Shown: positions 1-13,388, counted from the stretch's first letter. The stretch: 64,000 nucleotides of DNA from Polytrichum commune (GCA_950295325.1 OX485803.1:33659554-33723553), one strand, 5' to 3'. Notes: generated by a model from the letters alone, not told the origin. A program made the numbers and translations.

Positions 1-1466
1 ATTTTATACCATTACGCCTAGTTGCATGAACTTTATTCAATGCACATCGATCATTGAAAACTATGCATTAATTTGTAGCTAAAACTAACAAGCATGCTAG
101 TAAACTTCTATCACCTAGGATGTCATGGTCATATGCTACTAGGGAGGGTGAAGTGTGGTGGCGACATCAATGATAGGCCAATTATTTTTTCATATTAAAA
201 AACAATGTAACGCGACATATGTTAAAACATGTTCCATCAAACTTGGGTACAAATTTGATGTCAACTTTAAACCGAGTTGACATAATTCCTTGATTTCACA
301 ATTGTTGATTTATGATGGAAGCAATTTCAGTTTTGGATTTTCATTCACCAAAAATAATACATGTGCAACATAAGTTAATTCAAACATTCAATGAATGCGC
401 ATTCAATTGACTCTCTGATCATTGTGTTACATGTGTTAAGGTCCAAAATCTTTTTTCCTCCTACAATGATTTGATCAAGACTACAAAATTTTATTAATTT
501 GCAACAATTCTTTATTCACTACAAATTGTGAGAATGAGGTGTACATAGATTAGAAGTTTGAAGATTGTTTGAACTTTGACATGTAAATAAATTTTATTCA
601 ATCACTCTTGTCACTTCCATTGTAATTTGGAGAAATTATTCCATCATATTCATGGGTGTTTTGGTTGGCTTCAAAGCCTACTCTTAAGTGCTCGAATAAC
701 AAAAGTACCACTCAGATCAATTCACAATATACTTAATCAATCATAATTACTTTTAAACATTCTTTGATTCCATAAATTCTCATACTATTGACACAATTCT
801 CTAAATGTTTGAATCTCGCCGGTTTCAACATTAGGAACATGCTGAAGAATGTTGGTGATACACATCTTTCTAACATCTTAGAAACCTATTTCTGAGACAA
901 CAAAATTGAATCAACCCGCTATAATACCATGTTGGAACTAACAAATGAGAGATAATGTAGAATATGAAGAATGAATCATTGAATTATTGAACTAAGAGCT
1001 TTTGCTCTTATACAACAGTGGGAGATACGATGAATGTCTTTTGGGATCATGTCCTCTGATGTCCATTTACATCCGAATCCGAGCTAACTATGTGTTGTAT
1101 TCACAGTATTCACAGTATGTACAGTCCTTGTAAATACTAGAGAACAAACTAGGCATATGTGGCCGGGGATTCGTGGCACTCATGTATTTTCATTAGTGAG
1201 AGTTTATTCATCTTTGCGGATGAGATGAACCACTTTAGACACTACCTTACATCATCGGCTTCTTGTCTCAAGGGTTTCAAAAATACCAAGTTTTAGTAGT
1301 TCTAAATAATCCTAGTCTAATCTAATACTTAAGGCAATAATACAAAGGGGGTTAGACACAATTTTATTTTTATTTTTATTTTTAAAATGCCTCATATAAA
1401 AGCAAGTGGGTGCATCATGCGTTGCCAACCTATCATTACTAGTCTCGTTATTTTCAAAAAAATAAA
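1..1466. other. AT-rich intergenic DNA, no gene seen
   Basis: No reading frame with recognisable protein content on either strand. The few short open frames are low-complexity and AT-driven. No RNA gene or element terminus was recognised. Confidence 0.6.
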
Positions 1467-1765
1467 ATTGAACCCGACCGAAAATTGTTGCCCATCCCAT
1501 CTAACTTCGAAAAAAAACATTGCCCTTGCATTCTTGAAGGCCGCTTGACTACAAACCCCATATTGAGTGCACTTCACCTTCAAGGTCTAAAATCCAATAT
1601 ATATGTGCACTTCCAATTAGTAAATAATCAATTCATTGGGATTTCATTCCGAAAGTGAAACTATCACATAATTAACTTGGAGGTCTTAAACATTACAAAA
1701 TCCTCATTAACATTGAGGTTATAATTTTGTGATTTACCATTTAAAATTATATTTGTTATTCTAAT
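1467..1765 (+). repeat. Dispersed repeat, copy 1
   Basis: This stretch matches 14,535-14,808 in the same orientation over about 270 bp. Shared blocks include 'attgcccttgcattcttgaa', 'gggatttcattccg' and 'taattaacttggaggtc'. Copy 1 carries an extra 40-50 bp around 1,577-1,612. No coding capacity or terminal inverted repeats were recognised, so its class is unknown. Confidence 0.7.
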
Positions 1766-2658
1766 GATAGATTAGTGCAAGTGTTCATAAGATGACCAAA
1801 ATGAAACAATGAAGATAGAATATAAAATATATAACAAAAATAGTATATAAAATCAATTTTATTTTGTAGGTAATATAATATGATATATAAATAGATGGTA
1901 TGTTATTTGGAATTAGACTTGTGGGACAATGTTATGGATGGGGTATACTCAGAAAATCATATGTTTCTGACTATAGCCTATCTGAATTATTGTAATATTT
2001 TATCCTCGTCATATTAATATACACCATGCATTGTATTATCTTTAAAATTGCATGGTGTATATTAATTATTTTCAAATAAATTTCATTATATAGTAGTAGT
2101 AGTAGTAATAATAATAATAATAATAATGAATTGATCTTTTGAGTTCACCAATTTACCATAAGGTGATATATGTTATTTTGACATATTACAAAATTGGAGC
2201 AATCACACCTGTGCAAAATAAATGAATTATGAACAAACAGAAAATGTCAATGACAACACCTCATAATTATATGTTGCACACGTTGATATCTTGCAATATT
2301 TATCAAAATAATAATGAGGAATTCAAAGCCACATCGTGGCCTTGGAAACAACTCACGGGAGATCATAAAAAAGACTTAGAGCATCCAAGGCACATCATTG
2401 CCCCTTGCCAACTAATTAATATTTACAATATAGCTAATAATTCACAATAGCTATGAGAAAGAAAATAGGTCTTACATGCCAACTCGGAGGCGTTTCACTA
2501 AAATAAACTCCATCCAAACTTCTTGATGGACTCATCCGATTTTTGGTACCGGATGACTTTACTTGAGTGCCACGAATCCCCGGTTGGCATTTGTAGCGCG
2601 CTAACACCTTTTTGAAGTAAATAAAATTTCCCATCAACCAATTTAAGTGAGTCACCTC
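1766..2658. other. Intergenic DNA downstream of the receptor kinase, with a TAG/TAA microsatellite
   Basis: AT-rich sequence. A trinucleotide microsatellite, (TAG)n followed by (TAA)n, lies at about 2,091-2,127. The part near 2,434-2,658 is the 3' flank of the minus-strand kinase gene and may include its 3' UTR. No gene was seen. Confidence 0.5.
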
Positions 2659-5600
2659 TCACCTAGCTCTGACTGAACTAAGTTCAAGAGCTTGAACACC
2701 CTGTATAGAACTCGAACTCTCTCCCACATGAAAGGCTTGACTTGCTTCAGCTTCAGGGATATAAGTAGTTATATTGTTGGTCATACCAAGCACATTACGA
2801 TGAATTTGGTTCAAATTTTCACTCGATCGGCCCCTGATAGACTGACCAGCTTCAATGTCACCCTGCAACATTCCTACTACTTGGGCCATGGTTGGTCTTC
2901 TATCCGGAGTTGTTTGTATACACGCAAGGGCGGTATTTATGACTCGGTGCACCAGTTCCTCCTCATCGAATTGAATTGAAAGAATATGATCAACAAGGTC
3001 CATTAAGCTTCTAGAATCTTGTAGTTTCCATGCCTGCACCATTGCCGAAATTTGATAGTAGAGGTTAGTCTTGAGATTTCCTCCAAGCAAGTCTTGATGC
3101 ATGTTGAAGTTTCAGTTTACTTGATAATTTGCAAACTAGTAGCACTTTGTGGTCATACAAATGAACGATTTTCAAATACACATGATTTTTTTGCAATGAA
3201 GACACCTTTGTTCTAAGAAGATACATGCCCAATCTGTAAGATATGCTTCGCTTATGGGAACATCAAAATTGATGTTTTTTCTGCCACTCACAACCTCCAA
3301 AGCCAACACTCCAAAACTATAGACGTCGACTTTGTCACTGAGTTGCCCTAATGTTGCATATTCCGGGGCTAAATAGCCTCTGCACATTAATTTGCAACAT
3401 TAATATGGATTGATTCATAGAATTATTTATTTTCACGTTCAACAATCCAAAAAGTATATTCAACAAAGTATATGTGTTCAGTTAGTTTCCACTTACTTTG
3501 TACCAGCAATTTGTACAATTGTGATGTGAGTATCCTCATCTGGATATAACATAGCCAACCCAAAGTCTGCAATTTTGGGTTGCAAATTGGAGTCCAAGAG
3601 AATATTGCTTGCTTTTATGTCACGATGAATGATTCTTGGATGCACTCCCGCATGTAGATAATGTAGACCATGTGCCACTCCCAAACAAATGTTGAATCTC
3701 GCAGGCCATGTAACTAATTGATCGCCTTTGTGCTCTACATAACAAATATAATCATGAAACCATTTTTTTAGGACCACAAATCCAAAATATCAAGGATTGT
3801 CACAAATCAAAGTATGCAATTTTAAGAGCCAACTAAGATTTGAAGATATGTTCCATGTTAATAGTCATTGGTTTTTAACAAGATCTAAATCATTTTAATA
3901 TTTTACATGAAGTGTTTTGCATTCAAGGATGTGCAAATGGATGTGAAGTAATTTGGTTGTCATGTCTACTCTTCATATGTAATTTTTTGTAATGTCTATT
4001 TTTGTAAAACCAAATTACTTACTTGATCAACTTCTCTAAGTAATTGATACTTGCAACCATTTTTCAATAGAACAATTAAATGGACTTTAAATATTTCAAA
4101 AATCTCCAAACCAATTGATCTAGTTGGTTGCAAGATCTAATGGTCCATATTTTTTTGAATTTTGTAGTTGTTTTGAATTCAAAGTTGGTAAGCAATCGAC
4201 TAATAGTTGATTGCTCAAGGTCTTACTGATTAGGATTTTCGAGAATTTTTTTTTTTTTTGTTTTCTTAAGTTTCTTTGTAGTTGATTATGTCAACCTCTA
4301 AGCAGCAGTATACCAGCATGTCGACTACAAAATAGCAGTTGACCAAGGATTGATCATGTAAGTGTACCCTTGGGTAAACCATTAGACTTACCCTTTGTTG
4401 ATGTGATGTTTTTGGGTCTACTGTCATGTGGGCATCACAAGATATGACACCGGATGTGACATCCGCCAATGTGTAATCGATGAACACACTACTTGTCTAC
4501 AAACTTTCATCTATCATATTTGTTACGTACCAAATAAAGTTTCGGCAAGATCATAGTTGTCCACATACTCATACACCAAGAGTCTCCGGTCTCCATGGAG
4601 GCAACAACCTTTAAGCTTGACCAAATTTCGGTGTTTCACACTAGTGAGAAGAATGACCTCATTCAAAAAATCATCCATATTTTGTTGTGCCTTGGGGAGA
4701 AGTTGCTTAATAGCTACTACAGTACGATCTGCAAGGGTCCCCTGCATGCATGGGTAGAGTTTAGCAAATCTCTAGAACCAGTCATCAAGTACATTCCAAC
4801 AAAATCCACATCATATTAAATTTTCCCTTCATTGATGGTCGATGCCACTTAGATGATTTCAGGACTTCATGGTTATCCATAGACATGCAATTATGGAGCT
4901 TGGCAATTACCAATCATAGAAGTTGATGATAATGGTATAAGTATCAAGACAACGTGATGTGGGAATACCTTGTAGACTGTACCAAAACCTCCTTCACCCA
5001 ACTTTAGGTCCGGATGAAAATCTCGTGTTGCCTTTTGGAGTTCGCTGTAAGCAAATAATGTTGGCTTCAATTCGTACTCCGCAAACTCTGAGAAAACGTC
5101 ACATCACACAAGCATATAAGCATGGGAAATTCTAATGAAACCCCTGAAGATTGATTGAATTGCTAGTCACCGTAAAAAATATTAATTTATGGAACATTGA
5201 TTGAAAGTTGAACTTACTTTCATGTACTGTAAGCAGAAGGTATTTTGTGTCCCTTTTATTCTTCCAATACAACATGGCTGCGATGATCATCATCACTGCT
5301 CCTAATGATCCGCCGACAGTTGCCCCTATAATAATTGCCTGCGTAGACCTAGGCCCTGCATCAACACATCATTTCCCTCAGATACAAACTTCACGAACAC
5401 AATGAAAAGCATGTGACAATTTGATGCAAATCATCTGAAAGCGCCAGGTTGATTCTCCTCCACAGCAATTTCAACAAGTGAATCATGTACAAAATTGGCA
5501 CAGATAACCCAAGGGTGTTGTTTCTTCTCCATGGCCAGCAACTAGCCCATAGTTAATTGATATGAACCAGGCTCTTTCATTCTAATATATAAAAAAAAAC

Positions 5601-8600
5601 CAATGTGCAAAACCCTCCGGAGAATCAGCTCGGTTCAGTGCCTCACTTGGAGTGATGAAACAAACTTGCTCACAAAGACACCGTCTTGTATCAGTATTTT
5701 CACCATCGCAATACGGGTTCTTGTATAAACTGTTGAAATTGCCAAGATCAACACAAAGAAAATACCATGTAAGTTTCTACTGTTAGCATCTAGATGCTTA
5801 TACATTGACATCACTTTGAGATTCATCTGGCTTCCAATGCCACATAGTCGGACTAGCCACGTCTTTAACCAAATAAATGCAGCAGAACAAGGGTCAAGAA
5901 AATGCTTACTCAATGGTAATATTTTTAAGAGCTGTAACATTATAGCTGAATATGACGTTGGAAATGTTATTGTACTTCAGGGATACAGAACGCAGGCCGG
6001 GGATATTCAGTAGACGGTCAACGTCTAGTGTTCCGTTGATGTAGTTATCATCTAGTTCTCTGTAACACAGAAGACGAGCTTTAGGTTGCGTGGCTTAATT
6101 CCTAATATCCGAGGATCTTCGTACACATGTTAGAGGGACTTCTGACTGAGTCTCTCTAGTGGTACTTAATCCCGAACAATTGATGAAATTTTCTGTTTTG
6201 AGTCGGCACTGGGCAGATGCTACGATTGGAGCTCAACATTATCATCGACATGCATAACCCTCAGGGATTGTAGAGGTAGCAAGAATGAGAATGGTCTGCT
6301 ACTTACAATATCTTCAACTGCGTGAAGCTATTGAACATAGACGGATTGAATTCGCCTGTCAAGGAAGTGTCACTCAGACTCCTGCAATCATGAGACAACT
6401 AAATAAAGATGTTGTGATTCACATAAAAGAAATAGCCACAAAGTTCTACATCGGTCTGAAATTGCAAAAAACAAATGAACAGAAGACCAAATACTGTAAA
6501 GATTGCTCAAGAGTTTGCTAACAAAGGGCCTGGACATGGCAGCCAACAGAACCTAGAAATCGAAAACTACTCACAGTGTTTCTAAACTCGTAAGGTTTGA
6601 CAGCCAAAAAGGAAGTTCTTGCCCATCAAAATTGTTGCCGCTCAATTTCCTGAAAAAACAAAGTCACTAAGTTTGTTATAGTATTCGTGATGCACCTATC
6701 CGTCGACATTACGCAGTGCTGGCGTATAATATTCTGAAACCGTAGTGTACAGTCTGTTATACACAAACACCTTTTTTTAGGCACTCATGATGCTAGTCTT
6801 AGATCACTACAATCATGCTTATACTCTTCATCAATACTCCATCAAAATATTTATGCCGCATTTAAGTGTGGAGAATCCCAGTCATTTTTGACGCAGGACT
6901 TACAGTATTTGAAGGGTAATCCAGCTGCTTAGATTTGGCAGGGGACCTGTGAAATTGTTGTGAGAAAGGTCCAAGATTGCCAAGCTATTATATGTCTCAT
7001 TATTGAGACCAGTCATGAACGTGTCTATGCTCCTACCGACTTCATTATGGCTGAAGTTCCTGTCAAATTGAGGCATAAGGAAATAGCGAAATAAGCTTAT
7101 ACTGCCTCAGTATTATTCACCTTCTCTGCACCTCATAATCTACGCATGTCAGATATGTAAAATAGAGAACGCCAAAAAATGTGGGAAAACTGAAAATTTC
7201 CTAAAAGTCTGTACACGGTCCGGTCTTACAGTGTATGAAGAGATACTGCGGAGGTGAAATTGAGTATACCGGCCACGGTGAACTTGTACTTGAGAAATCC
7301 CTGACACAAACCACAATCACCCTCAATCATACACGTACACATACTCGAATCAGGTTGAAAATATCAGACCTCCTTGAACTCTGGATCAGAAGCTAAGACA
7401 TGATTTTTAATATTCAGCTAGTTCGGAATTAATTGCGCCATCCTTTTCTATCAAATGTCATCACTGAAAAAGTCGTTTCCCTATAACTACGAGATTCATG
7501 CCCTGCAATGGGAAAGCGAAAGTAAAGAATAATGTGAATGCTTACGCTGTGACAAGACTGTTCCAATACATAGCAATATTCGATTGTATGGGTCCTATGA
7601 GGCTGTTGTTGGAGAGATTCAGGTTTCGCAGTCTAGTTGCGTCAGCACCAAGGCTTAATGGTAGCGGCCCTTCCAGACGATTGCTGCTTAAATCTCTGTA
7701 AAAATGTATAGTTGGAACGAATTAGTAGTGACTCTTGATTTCCATTTATACCGATTTGCCACAGAACTGCAAGCCTGAGCCTATCTGGCAATGGGAGGAA
7801 CCACAAAGGCAGGCTCAAAGGAGCGCAGTGAGTATCAAAGCACTTACAAATCTTCGACATAATCACACCATTCAAAAAGCTGCTCTGGGATGGATCCATT
7901 GAATCCGTTTCCATGAAGATCCCTGGGTAAACAATAACATATTTTCATTTACAGTCAAGAAGTCGGTGGGCCGAGCAACAAGGACCAAGAAGTTCAGTTG
8001 TGTTCCAAAACTTTACCAGTTCTGCATACGGTTGGAAAGACCATGAGATATATCTTTTTAGATTAGGTCAGAAACGTAAACTACAAAAGTGATTAGCTAA
8101 AGATGTAGATCGTCAAAGACCTACGGATCAAAGATGTGTATGTGAAGATAACAGGGAACATCAGGAAGCATAACGAAGGACAATGGCAACAAGACGCTTA
8201 CAAGCTTTTTAGAGACCAGAGTGACCCCGTTGTGCTTGTATCTACTGGTGGCGGGGGGATTGGCCCAGTCAGACCAGGATTTCCTGTCAGGGTTCTGCAT
8301 CAGCAACACACTTCCATGAGAGTGCTTCTTCCAAGCAACCCCTAAATTTCACTAAATTGTTGGTCCGCTGCAAATGACATTAGTATTAAAAGAAAAAGTG
8401 TAGATTTCATATTCACTGTTGAAAAATACAGGGGATTCATCAAGAGTGAGTGGCAGATATGCTCACAAGGAGACCAGTTTTGTGAAGTCCCATATTGTCG
8501 ATGGCAAAGTGCCCACGATTGATGCGTCGTTGACTGCACTGTGATCACCAATCCCCTACGTTCAGATACTTAGCCTAAAGATGGAAATCGGTACAAACTG

Positions 8601-9523
8601 CATTACGGCGCTCTTCAGTATAGGGCAACCTTACAAACTGAGCAGTGCAAATCCTGGAAGACCATATAATATTAAAATGGAACACAAAGAATAGAGGCTA
8701 TGGCTGGACGTCGCCTCGCAGTGCACTTAATCTGAGAAACACAAGTAGTAGTTAACTAGGGGACTAACATGATTGGCATGGGACTGCAAATTCAATTTGA
8801 CATATGTGGTGTCAAGGAATCTTACACACTCACAACATGAGCTTCCCAGTATTTGATATTGTTGTATGTTTCATTCACGGTAATAAAACAGAAGACACCT
8901 CGCCAAGAGTGGAAAAAGCAGGGGTCCTGCGTCGGATCGGAAGCATTGTACCATTGCCAACCCGGCAGACTACTGTTGAAATCTTCTGTGCTCTTGTTCC
9001 AGTTAGCAAACATGTCCAGTAGCGCAATCACTGTCTCCGGCACCGTCCATAGCCAGATCAACAAGTTCGGTCAACAAGGATGTGAGTAGTCAGAAATTAT
9101 ACATTGACCGGCAGAATGTCACCAAGGACTATGGACTCCTTTAAAGTCTAAACCCGTTTCCTGATGTAAGAGGACACGACGAAGGTGTGTACCTGTACAA
9201 GCATCTGCTTTTTGAACTAATTTTTATTTTCTTCTACTCTCTTCCCCTCAAGATTCCTCCCTTCCTTGTTCCATGTCCCAAAACCTCCAAGTTTCACAAC
9301 TTCCTAAACTTCTGGAAATAGCAAACTGCACCATGACCGGGATGAATACATAGTTTGTACGAGTATTGCGAGCTACACGTATATTGAAGAGATTAGAAAC
9401 CGTACCTTCCTCTTCTGGTAACAGAATTACGTCGGCTTGCGCATATTTGACGTTGCTGATGACATGAAAAGAAAGAAGCACAGCGATTCCGACCAACACG
9501 AAGTACTTCTGCCTGAGCTTCAT
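2659..9523 (-). CDS. LRR receptor-like kinase, 18 exons, LRR-VIII-like kinase domain
   Basis: Plasma-membrane receptor kinase. Exons read from splice sites and phase: 9523-9406, 9030-8826, 8538-8467, 8294-8202, 7922-7848, 7695-7546, 7300-7230, 7059-6904, 6649-6575, 6381-6307, 6059-5910, 5729-5647, 5355-5218, 5087-4969, 4741-4531, 3734-3497, 3379-3229, 3033-2659, about 851 residues. The start at 9,523 gives a signal peptide ([19 protein letters not shown]). Then come an LRR N-cap, about ten LRRs in 72-156-nt exons of equal phase, an NPYC cap and a TM segment ([20 protein letters not shown]). The kinase keeps [27 protein letters not shown] and RRPTM, so it is a predicted active RD kinase. The kinase resembles LRR-VIII-2, but no malectin domain lies between LRRs and TM. 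Two oddities: exon 7 is 71 nt and breaks frame, and the last intron needs a GC donor. The ligand is unknown. Confidence 0.85.
3034..3228 (-). other. Kinase final intron with probable GC-AG borders
   Basis: The kinase reading requires the exon to end at ...LTDW and the next to start AWKLQ. The only in-phase junction is TGG|GCATGT ... tgcag|GCATGG, which is a GC donor. Nearby GT donors (TTGGGCAT|GTATCT, CAAAG|GTGTCT) give the wrong phase. The GCAT repeated at both borders leaves some ambiguity. Confidence 0.45.
7230..7300 (-). other. LRR exon 7 of the kinase, one base short
   Basis: With acceptor cag|GG and donor CT|gtaag the exon is 71 nt. Every neighbouring LRR exon keeps phase 2 (lengths 72, 75, 93, 150, 156). 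The first third reads DFSST in the frame coming from exon 6. The last two thirds read [14 protein letters not shown] in the frame required by exon 8. A single-base deletion near 7,284-7,290 would explain it, as would an assembly error. I found no alternative canonical splice pair that restores phase. Confidence 0.55.
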
Positions 9524-10300
9524 ATCGATCTTCGATGGCCAACTGTTAGGTTGCGACGTCTGCGTGAGCAATATCATCGCTTGAACTCGTCTATCGTGCT
9601 ACACAATTGTCTAGCGCCGGCCAGCTTGCAGGTCTAGCCACAAACAATTCCTCTAACTTCCACCAATGTGTGTGCTCTCCTCATTCACGCCAAAGTAAGA
9701 ATCCACAGTCCAAGCTTCTCAAGTTCCGCACAAGGCAAAATAGAAGTACTTGAACACTAACGACTAGTGTCACACTCCAACGCTTCTCTTCAAACAAGGC
9801 AAGTCAAGAATTGTGGAAGAAACATCATCACATCGGATACAAAACTTACAAGCACATCATTGTCAACCTGCCAAAACGAGGCAACTCTGAAATATCTACA
9901 GCAGCCTTCGAGAACGAAGTGAATCTCGAGAGAGATTAAGTTGCACTTGTCGGTACATCCAACATCACGGAGGCCATCAGCGGCATTTAAGAAACATTTG
10001 TATACTCTACCGACGATGCCAAGCCTGCGGCGCACCATAATTTGATGTTCTGTTAGTATTTTATGATTTTAACCCCCTTAAGGCCCGGTAGCCGGGCACT
10101 CCAATTCGTTCGGTGAGCCCCCGTAGAAGCAGTTTGGACTTGGAACCCCTAAAGGCTGGGCCGGCCCAGTCAAGTATCAAATTCATGAAGTCAACCTACT
10201 CTGCATTTGGCCGCCCAGTGCATTTCGATCGGATCCCCCGTGATAAGCTAGAACCATGTCAGATTCTTCACGCCTTGTAGTACTGTATCTGCCCAAGGTG
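9524..10300 (-). promoter_or_regulatory. Upstream region of the receptor kinase, with GC-rich palindromes
   Basis: This is the 5' flank of the minus-strand kinase. Two palindromes stand out in a GC-rich island at 10,060-10,250: GCCCGG-TAG-CCGGGC at 10,083-10,097, and a perfect 14-bp palindrome CTGGGCCGGCCCAG at 10,156-10,169. No convincing TATA box was identified, so the assignment as regulatory rests on position only. Confidence 0.3.
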
Positions 10301-12029
10301 GGGTGGGAGAGATCTGTCTGTATGCTCCCTAAGGTAGAGATGCATGCTGTTAAGTGCCTATAGATACTTGTTCCGGCTACCCCATTTCTCCTAACATAGG
10401 AAATAAGCTAGCACATTCAAAACGCGGCCAAGGCCACTTCCCTCACAATTTTCAGAGCTCATATATACAAACATCTTATTTGACATCAAATGATCATGAT
10501 TCTCGTGCTCATTATATTATGCTCATAGAGGTCTCTCTCAATTAAATTGATTATTGAGCCGCGAGTGATTAGCTAGTGTGTTTCGAACAAATAGTCATGT
10601 GTCTTTTATATAAAGGGGATTTTAAAATCAACCACGTACTTGTTAAAACAACCACATAGACGCATATAGAAGCATTGGCGAAGTTGTTTAATTCATTCAG
10701 TTGCCCAATTTTTATTAACACAAAGTTGATATCTTGCTCCTCTTTTCATGTGACTATAAATGTGTCTTTGTGGTCATCAACACACTACGTGGTCGATTTA
10801 ACAATCTCCTATAGAATTGCCATTTTAGTATATGTTTTTGGAGGCAAACCTAGGCTACATACCACTCAAATACAAGTATCTTAATAAGAAGTTTAACAAA
10901 ATAAGGGTTGTGATTAACGCCTATTGTCCCAAGAGCCCCTCCAGAGGACATGTTAGTCCAAATGAGAATTTGGAAAGGATGAAAGATGAGGATGCAAATT
11001 ATGAGGTCATTTTTGCTCAAATGTTTTTGTAGCAATAGTTGGCATATATGCATATACTAACTCCCAATTCAACATCTTCAACAAGTTGGATTCAAAATGT
11101 TTGAATGTGGGGAAGTCTTCAACAAAGGGTGAGATGCTTCCACACAAGCAAAAAATATGATTAATAGAGCTAAAATCCTAGAAACAAGTGCAGAGAAGTG
11201 TGACAACCTTGTTGAAGCTAACCAGCTTACGAGTGACTATGGAAGTCGGAGATGATGATATGAATGCCCGAGTAAAATTGAAGTCAGATTTGTAAAACTA
11301 CGTAGTTTTCATTGGCTTTGATGTTTTATGTGTGGAGTGCTTCATTTGATGAAGAGTCACATTGATTACTACCAAGTGAAATTATGTATTCAATTTTGTG
11401 TGTAGGCTATGTGTGTTCAACTATGTGTAAAAAAGGTGTGTGGTGTATGTAATTCATGTTTTGATTCCATGTAGAGATGATTCTATGAGAGTCAAATGAT
11501 GAAATAAGCAATTTTATTTTGGAAGAAGAGAGCATGGCACATAGAATTCAAACAAATTGCCTATATTTGATGATCACCACTGTCACTATATGGTGTTATG
11601 ACCTTTTCATGATTACCAATTATCTCTTTTGTGAAGTCCATTTTTTGTGTATGTAGAAACTTTATCATCAAAGTGCATGCTCTTTAATGAAGAGATTATT
11701 TTCTTTGGGCTTTGTACAATCAAACATCTTCGTAAGTTGCCACCATTTTGATTTCACGCCTCACATACCTCATTCAACTCTAACTCGGTAGCCCGCATGC
11801 AACTTATTGTAAGTGTTGAGTGCGAGGTCATCGACGCCGGAAGGCACTTTATGAACTCCCGTTCAACGCATAATGAACATTGGATCACCCCCAAGTATTT
11901 GAAGTATCCGTTAAAAGCATTGTGACATGTCTAGTGGTCCAACAAACTTAGAGCACTGACTCCATCCTAAAGAAAGCATGCATACCATATTTTTGCCATG
12001 TCTTGGACTTTCTGGATTCTCTTAAGGAA
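10301..12029. other. Intergenic DNA, no gene seen
   Basis: AT-rich sequence with short open frames only. A segment at about 10,835-10,890 ('ctacataccactcaaata') resembles 45,010-45,045 inside transporter intron 4, so a short dispersed repeat is likely. Confidence 0.5.
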
Positions 12030-13388
12030 CACTAGTAGAAATTTTGCCTCCGGATCAACAAAAAATCAACAGAAAGGCGTTGGTCGCGGTTGTTACTTAG
12101 GACGCGTTGACCTGGACACGATGTAACACAGTTTTGTTGATTTTTTCTATTGATCTGGTCACAAAAATATATATATTTAAACTTGTTTTTTTACTGCCCG
12201 GATTTTGCAGGCAAGAAAAATGTTTTTTTTATTGTCCGGATTTCTATGGCAGCCTAACTCTATCACCACGGTTCGCAATCATGTTTGAACTTGAGACCTC
12301 ACGCTTAACACTCACTCTAACCAACTCACCATACTTTGAAATTAATGAACAAAGAGAAATGTTTTTCTTACATAAACACTTCCAAAACTGAATCCGCCAC
12401 TATACCAACCTATCTTATTCATACCTAAATTTGCCTCGCATCCATTTGACTATTTCCTACCTCCCGCATTCATCCAACCCTGAAATAGATCACCCTATTT
12501 GATTATTTTTTGTCGGTCCCTATATACGTCATAATCCATTCAACCCCACCCATCCACCGCACTTATATCTAAGTGTGTCCAAACCCATTCTTGTTTCCTA
12601 TACCTACTTTCAATCGGACCCTAAGTAAATGCAAATTATGACATTTTTTTACCCTATATACATACCCCTGTTTACCCTCAACCCTAAAATAGATCACACT
12701 ATTTGCCTAATTTTATTCTACCCCTAAATAGATCGAAATCAAATCCACCCCGCCCATTCACCGCACTTATACATAAGTATCATTAACCCCATTCTTTTTT
12801 CGTATACCTACTTTCAATCGGGCCCTAAATAAATCCAAATTCCAACCTCTTTTTACCATGTTTTCCGACCCTGAAATAGATATCACTTTTCACACTATTT
12901 ACCTAATTTTAGTGTGCCCCTAAATCAATCATAATCGAATCCACCCGACCCATGTACTGCACTTATACGTAAGTGTATCAAAACCCATTCGTGTTTTGTA
13001 TACTTAATTTCAATCAGGCCCTAAGTAAATCCATAATCGGACCCCTTTTTACCCTGTTTTCCGACCTTAAAATAGACAACATTTTTCACAATATTGACCT
13101 AATTTTAGTATACCCCTAAATAGATCATAATGGATTAAGCCCGACCCATACACCACACTTATACGTAAGTGTGTCCAACCTCGTTCCAAAAAAGATCCCA
13201 CAGAGATTCCACAGTTACTAATTTTTTGTTGATTTGGTCATTGTACTATTCAGATCAACAAAAAAGTAGGCAGCAAACTGTTGATTTTTACAAAAAGTTC
13301 AAAAATCAATAAAATCGGTCATTGCAGTGCCCGGATCAACATAGATCTGTTGGTTTTCTATTGATTTGGTCATGATTTTCAAGTAGTG
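12030..13388. mobile_element. Non-autonomous CACTA-like (En/Spm) DNA transposon
   Basis: The left end begins CACTAGTAGAAATTTTGCC. The right end, read on the other strand, begins CACTACTTGAAAATCATGACC. Both match the CACTA...GAAA termini typical of plant En/Spm elements. Subterminal motifs such as 'gatcaacaaaaaatcaac' and 'tattgat(c/t)tggtcat' recur at both ends. The 3-bp flanks are gaa and gac, so the target duplication is imperfect. No transposase is present, and the interior is a tandem array. CACTA elements move by cut and paste with an enzyme supplied by autonomous relatives. Confidence 0.6.
12440..13195 (+). repeat. Tandem array inside the CACTA-like element, about 195-205-bp unit, four copies
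   Basis: The marker 'gcacttata(t/c)(c/a/g)taagtgt' recurs at about 12,560, 12,764, 12,959 and 13,154. Between markers the phrases 'cctattt...cctaatttta' and 'cccctaaata(g)atca' repeat in order. The marker itself is nearly palindromic (ACTTATACGTAAGT). Confidence 0.7.

Noticed and set aside
6120-6300. Extra LRR exon in the kinase between exons 10 and 11
   Set aside because: A weak LRR-like reading contains stops, and exon 10 joins exon 11 directly in phase to give a normal repeat ([16 protein letters not shown]).
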